Source of the DNA: Distichodus sexfasciatus | Lineage: Eukaryota > Chordata > Actinopteri > Characiformes > Distichodontidae | Direction: 5' to 3' | Length of the DNA stretch: 64,000 nucleotides | Assembly (NCBI GenBank): GCA_032718565.1 | Contig: JAVGVS010000041.1 | Location: 1,891,035 to 1,955,034, forward strand | Shown: in pieces, positions 58,896-64,000 of the stretch | Numbering within the stretch: the stretch's first letter is position 1 | Layout of the letters: every line of letters begins with the position of its first letter | The notes under the pieces: model-generated | What the model was told of the DNA's origin: nothing | Database searches by the model: none | Seen by the model: only the letters and a program-made list of their open reading frames with translations | Translations under genes and position numbers: made by a program

Positions 58896-59954
58896 TATAA
58901 ATGACTCTGAGGGAACATTTCACACAATACTGCTTAAAAATTAAAGACTAAGATTAATACAGATCAAAACTGTGCATATGTTATATTTTATTTATGACTT
59001 TGGCCTTAGCATCACTCAGGCTGGAGGAATAAGCACCACATCTCTGAGCTGCTCTGCATATCTCCTCTGGACTTTCACTGAAATCATTCAGTGAAATTTG
59101 AATCCTTAATGACCTAAATTATTTTCACATCCTTTATGCACTGACGTCATTTTTGCTGTTTATTTGATAATGAACAATAATGACTCATGACTTCATAGTT
59201 CATGAGCTGAGAACATTTAGCTTTTTTCATTACCTTCATGTTGCTATCTAATGAACGGGACAGAAATCAGCTTTCCGTGTTGTAACAATGAAAGGCACGA
59301 TGTTTATTCATCATAATACAATCAATAAATGTTGCTAATAGCATCCCAAATGGAGGACAGCACTACAGTGGTAATCAGAGACTGTAATATGCATGAGTGA
59401 CTTCATCATGAACCGCTTCAAGTATGGATTTCAAATTTTGTTGAGAATTTATTATTGAGAAAGCACAGTAGACCTAAATGTCTAGACAGTACAGTAGAAC
59501 CCCCTCACACAGGTCGTTTTTTTGCTATTAATGAAGATCCAACAAAGTTAATAATTCTGTCTTTTTAGCTCGTGCGCAACATGCTTTGTGACATGTGTGC
59601 CCTGTGGCTTCTATAAATATACTGAAAATCATTACTTGTCGTCCCTTGTGGGGTGAAAAGTGAGGAAAATGTTTTTGGTTTCCTTCTGAAACCAGTGTTC
59701 ACACTACTCAAATATATTAACGCTGTCTCCACATACCGTATAAACTAATTTAATGGTCATGACCGTTATTAGCTATTTAATAAGGCTACTCACATTACTT
59801 GGCTTAATTTTCTCCTGGACTTTATTGCAAGGAGGAAATGGCTCTGAATACTCAATTTCAGACTTGAATCACATTAGCAAGACTGACCATTAGAAATGCT
59901 TATTTCTCCTATAATATAGAATGGGCCCCAACACTCAGCCTGTTGCTAACATGG

Positions 59955-60190
59955 CCAGTTAATAGCATAACAGTTAGGGAGTCGTCCCTGTGATTGGAGG
60001 TTGCTGGTTCAAGTCCCAGACCTATAAAGGTAACACTGGGGTACTCATGAGCAAGGCATCGTCCCCAAGCGCTGCTCCTCTCCTGCGCAAAGAAAGGAGG
60101 GTCAAATACAGGGGTTACATTTGGTTGTGGTGCACTGTGTGCTGTGCTGTGCTGTGGTGTGGTGTGTTCACTATGACAAATTCAACTCAC
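59955..60190 (+). repeat. SINE family A copy
   Basis: Head AATAGCATAACAGTTAGGGAG, box B GCTGGTTCAAGTCC, GGGGTACTCATGAGCAAGG, GCTGTGCTGTGGTGTGG, and tail GTTCACTATGACAAATTCAAC. Confidence 0.8.
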
Positions 60191-60582
60191 TTCAACAGAC
60201 TATTGTACACTATCACATAAAGGAATTTGGTGGTTGATGCTAAGACTTTAAGGACAGAACGATTTTAAAATGGGTTTTATGTACAAGACACTAAAATAAA
60301 TGGAAGAAGAATATGCATATTACTGTACAATATTGTCGTCTTTATCAAGTAAAAAAAATAAGACTTTCTTAAGTACAGCAAAGACTTTTGACTTTTGACT
60401 CTCAGTCAAAATCACAGTCGTTTTATTCAGCTTTTCTGGGCCATTTAAAACCCAGGTGCAAAAAAACTGTAAATAAGCATTAACAAAATGTTACAAAATG
60501 TCTAATGTCTAATACATAAAATAGTTTCAAAAAGTATATACTATACAGTATATGCAATAAATTGTATATAAATATGGAGAAT

Positions 60583-60690
60583 CAAAGTCAAAGTAAACTT
60601 TATTGTCATCTCCGCTATATAGTGTACAAGTATACAGAGAGGCGGGACGACGTGGCTCCAGTTTTAACAGTGCAAACAAAGAACAAGGTT
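60583..60690. repeat. Second copy of the AAAGTAAACTTTATT repeat
   Basis: AAAGTCAAAGTAAACTTTATT, CAAGTATACAGAGAGGCGGG and ACGACGTGGCTCCAGTT align with 55059-55150. Confidence 0.65.
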
Positions 60691-61229
60691 GAAGGAACAA
60701 ATTTTAAATTCAAATTCAAATGTATTTATATACTGCCCTTAACAACAGTCATTGTTACAAAGCACTTTACATATAACCGGCCCAAATAAGGCGCAATAAA
60801 ATATATAAATACAATACACAGTATACGCTTTAAACTAGAAGTACAATATAAATGTAAACTTTAAACTAGAAAGAGAGGCAATCACCTAACAATCATGTTG
60901 GTATGTATAAAGGGGGTGTAGTTCGCCTTTTCAGGGGTTTATTTGATAACCATCTTTCACGCCGGGTTCGAGTCACGCGTTTTCCGTCTGCAGGTCTCGT
61001 AGTAAAGCGTCCTCTAGTGGACATCAGTACAAGTACAGCACTATTTGTATTCCTGTAGTCGTCGGATGAAATTAATGGTTAAGTCAAAACTAATAATAAA
61101 CACATGCGTATTTAAAAGTCTGAAATTGCGCACTATGTAGACAAGAGATTATTTAAGCAGGCGTTTTATGAGAATTTGGCGAATCTGTGGGTACGTAACT
61201 TAAGGCGCGCGTGCGTGTTTTCTTGTGTG

Positions 61230-61386
61230 GTGGAAAGTTTAGTATCCGGTGTGAGGTGTGTTGTGTTGTGTTGGAATTAATCTCTCCATTTAGCCATCGT
61301 GGCCATTAGCAAGATTGCGTGTTACAATCTGGAGGGATTTTGCTTGGTGACGGAGTGGGATAAATCGCCTGTCAGAAAAGATCCAG
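61230..61386 (+). promoter_or_regulatory. sys1: Probable promoter and non-coding first exon of sys1
   Basis: CpG-containing start region (GGCGCGCGTGCGTG at 61204). The exon would end AAAAGATCCAG followed by the donor gtaaaa at 61387. The next exon starts after TTGACAG at 62047 and carries 82 nt of 5' leader before the ATG. Transcription start is not determinable from sequence. Confidence 0.5.
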
Positions 61387-61872
61387 GTAAAAAATGTGTC
61401 TTTATTTTCAATTAGCTAGATAGCCGCTAACTTAGGCAGCCTGTTTATACCACAGGCGAACGTTAGCATGAGAGCTAACCTTAGCTTGTATGGCGTGATT
61501 TCCTTTATAACGAATAATTCTAACTATATACATATATTGTCAGCTAGTAAATGAAGGACAAGACAATCTAGTGATGTAGCTATCTATGTTAAGCTAAAAG
61601 AAATCTCGTTGGTCCCTTACAATGTCGATACATTTAGTAAATAACGGATGACGTTAGCTTGGGTTAGCCGTTCTATCTTATCATCCTGCTGTTTTAAAGG
61701 GTAACAAAGATGTGAATAAATCAGATATAATGACGTGTGGATTAATGTAACTGGAGATATATCGTTTGAGATTAGTTATCGCGATGTGCGCATGCGCCAG
61801 ACACCTCATGCCACAGGAAAATTCGCCAGCATATTAATGTCTCCAAAATTAGATTGTTTCATGTAACATCAG

Positions 61873-61992
61873 CATTTAAGTGAGTGATTGTCATTGTCTT
61901 TTTTGGAAGCATCTGGGGAGGGAGCGATGTGTGGGGACGGTACCTTCCTCATGGTGGTACCTTTACTGGTCCGGGACTTGAACCAGTGAACC
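61873..61992 (-). repeat. SINE family A fragment in the sys1 leader intron
   Basis: Minus-oriented, truncated: GAGTGATTGTCATTGTC, GGGGACGGTACCTTCCTCATG and GGGACTTGAACCAGTGAACC. Head end missing. Confidence 0.7.
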
Positions 61993-62128
61993 TTGACACT
62001 TTGTTCTTTTTTTACTGCAACTGTGCTTTTTTGTGTTTATTGACAGGACTGAGGATGGGCGTCAGAGTGAATTCCTAATTCTGGGCTGCCTTTTGGAAAC
62101 TTAGTGTTCCGTTTCAGACTACTGAGAG

Positions 62129-63031
62129 ATGGCGAGTCATTTCCGCAGCTACATCTGGGATCCGGTCCTTATCGTTTCTCAGATTGTCCTGATGCAGTGC
62201 ATCTACTACAGCTTTTTGGGACTGTGGATGGCGGGTGTGGACGGGCTCGTGCAGAGCAACAGATCACTTGATCAGATATTCAGCTATGAGGTACATTATC
62301 TTGTCTTCAGATATAAATACCGTTCTGTTTGCCTGCCATCAGATCTCTGCAAATTTCTGAGCTTTTCAAGATAAATTCTGTTATTTTGTGATCATGAAAA
62401 ATGTCATGATCAAGACTACCCATAGAAAAATATTAGCGACATTTTCCCTCTGGTTTGATGTTTCTCCGTGGAATGATTTAAGTCTCTTTCAATTTTGTTT
62501 GAAGGTTCTCGGGTTCTCAACGACACAAGGAAGACTGTCAATGATGGCCTTCATTCTGAACTCTCTAACATGGTAGGTACTACTTGCAAAGCAGCACATC
62601 TGTGATAGAATATTTGACTTTGTTTCGGAACGTTGTGTGATCTGAGCTCTGTGGTGGTTCCTGAGATTCGAACCCCCAATCTTAATGATAACCAACACAG
62701 ATGTTGCTTTGAATAAGATATGACTGGCATAATTACATTCCTTTGGTCCACAGTTCCAATTATCTGTTTTCTGTCTCACTTTTCTCTTAGTGCTTTGGGC
62801 TTGTGGATCTTCATCCGTCGTGGAAAGCAATGCTTGGACTTTACGGTCACCGTTCATTTCTTCCACATGATTGGGTGCTGGATTTATAATTCCCACCCTC
62901 CGGCGGCACTGTCGTGGTGGATGGTTAACGTGGCCTGCATTGCCCTGATGGCGGTCATCGGCGAGTACCTATGTATGCGGACGGAACTCAGAGCCATCCC
63001 TGTGAACACTGCACCCAAGTCTAACCTCTAA
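62129..63031 (+). CDS. sys1: SYS1 Golgi trafficking protein, three coding exons
   Basis: Coding exons 62129-62290, 62505-62572 and 62791-63031 give 156 residues, the same length as human SYS1. Four transmembrane segments are visible: ILMQ-type first helix (LIVSQIVLMQCIYYSFLGLW), the MAFILNSL..ALGLWIFI region, VTVHFFHMIGCWIY, and WWMVNVACIALMAVIG. Conserved blocks: RSYIWDP, SLDQIFSYE, GRLSMM, RRGKQCLDFTVTVHFF and GEYLCMRTELRAIP, ending APKSNL. SYS1 is an integral trans-Golgi membrane protein that recruits the acetylated small GTPase ARFRP1 (yeast Arl3p) and so Arl1 and golgins. The second junction splits a Cys codon (TG|T). The start is fixed by homology (MA.HFRSYIWDP). The upstream gene is 4.7 kb away and unrelated in function. 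Confidence 0.96.
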
Positions 63032-63534
63032 AAGGTTGTTTGTGAACAGACTGTGCTCAGACCAGCCTGTCAATGGACGTGATTATGTGGCCTCTTGTGC
63101 TGTGTTGCAGTGTTGACTTTTGCTACCTGGGGGAATGGGAACACAGATTGGATGTGACTATGAACTGATGATGATGATGATGCACATTTCCTTAATGATA
63201 TTTTGTTGTAACTGTAGTTTTTCATTGTCATGAAAAAACGAGTTAAAACACATTTTACATGCGCTCTTATTGGGGAACACATTATTGGTGATAAAAACTA
63301 AAGGAATAGTTTTGGGGAGTTTTGCATACAAAACTACTCATTCAAGTTAAAGGAGCCTCAGAAAGAGTATTATGCAGAGTAATTGAGTTATTCCGTAGCT
63401 GCACTTTTAGTTTGATTACAAATGACTGTTTTAAACATTTTGGGTTGTGTAACTATAGACACTGTGGAAGAGCCAGCATTTTAACAAGAAATGAGTAAAC
63501 TGTGTGTATTGTTCTACTGAATTATTGAATGAAA

Positions 63535-63540
63535 ATTAAA
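63535..63540 (+). terminator. sys1: Candidate polyadenylation signal of sys1
   Basis: ATTAAA about 500 nt after the stop codon, with T/GT-rich sequence (ATGTTCTTTGTTTAC) following. No canonical AATAAA is closer. Confidence 0.4.
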
Positions 63541-64000
63541 ATATGTTCTTTGTTTACATGACTTGTGCTATCATATGACAAGATCTACAAAAGAATCATG
63601 GCCACTGAAAAAGAGTTGACATTTAAATGGAACTTAATGGAACGCTTTGCAGAGATCTTACTAATAACGTCAGCTTTCATATCCTCCCCTAAAATACACA
63701 GAGGTGCCATAGAGTTTTCCGCCATAACATTGTTAAGACAAACAGTGCCTTTGTAGCAAATAAGCTTCTCCTTTAATCATTAGTTGTTACAGAAACACTG
63801 TACCTGTAAATAATAGGGTTATAAATCACAAGTTTTATCACATTACAATATTGCTTTACAGAAAACTGCTATGATGCTTCCATTCAATTAAATGTAGGAG
63901 CCAGTGGTCAATATGAGACATCATATGCTGAATTAAATCAATCACTTTCAAAAGATGGACAAAAATTGTGTCCGGGATGCAGTTTTTGTTTCATATTTGA

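Larger units (their letters stand above)
58896..61200. other. Intergenic between adora3 and sys1
   Basis: No gene seen. Contains a SINE A copy (59955-60190) and, at 60583-60690, a second copy of the AAAGTAAACTTTATT repeat found in the adora3 intron. Confidence 0.45.

Overview
The window looks like nuclear DNA from a ray-finned (teleost) fish. It has vertebrate genes with GT-AG introns, AT-rich gene-poor spacers, abundant (CA)n, (TA)n and (CT)n microsatellites, many tRNA-headed SINEs, and small hAT-like, PIF/Harbinger-like and Tc1-like DNA transposon relics. I cannot name the species from sequence alone. No prokaryotic, organellar or viral gene was recognised.

Layout. 1-7.4 kb: gene-poor, with a hAT element nested inside another hAT-like shell (about 400-1939). 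7.4-8.3 kb: CpG-rich block with a good minus-strand splice donor and one coding-looking minus-strand exon of an unidentified gene running left. 11.3-22.5 kb, minus strand: a complete tubby-like protein gene, TULP1-type, reconstructed in 14 coding exons giving about 530 residues with consistent phases. 22.5-29 kb: no gene seen. 29.2-31.6 kb: GC/CpG- and CT/GA-tract-rich block that could be the promoter and first exons of a non-coding host transcript. 36.34-36.68 kb, plus strand: two let-7 hairpins 238 bp apart, the first with the let-7k-type mature sequence, the second with the let-7a/let-7j mature sequence, followed by a polyadenylation signal.

37-40.4 kb is a SINE cluster, including one SINE inserted in another with a 14-bp target duplication. 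40.8-45.8 kb and 54.1-57.4 kb, both plus strand: two tandem two-exon class A GPCR genes of the adenosine-receptor family, each 325 residues with the same intron position after the DRY motif. The second is an orthodox A3-type receptor. The first has lost two activation-switch residues (Thr3.36 to Ile, Trp6.48 to Cys), and its large intron is packed with transposons. 61.2-63.5 kb, plus strand: SYS1, a Golgi membrane protein gene of 156 residues, with a non-coding first exon.

The genes do not form one pathway. TULP1 serves photoreceptor trafficking, the adenosine receptors purinergic signalling, SYS1 Golgi recruitment of ARFRP1, and let-7 post-transcriptional silencing. From memory, chicken let-7j/let-7k lie on chromosome 26 together with relatives of some of these genes, so the neighbourhood may be an old vertebrate linkage group; this needs a synteny check. 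The observations I find most worth a second look are the switch-less adenosine receptor paralog, the let-7k-type/let-7a pair, and the TULP1 linker built from symmetric phase-1 exons.
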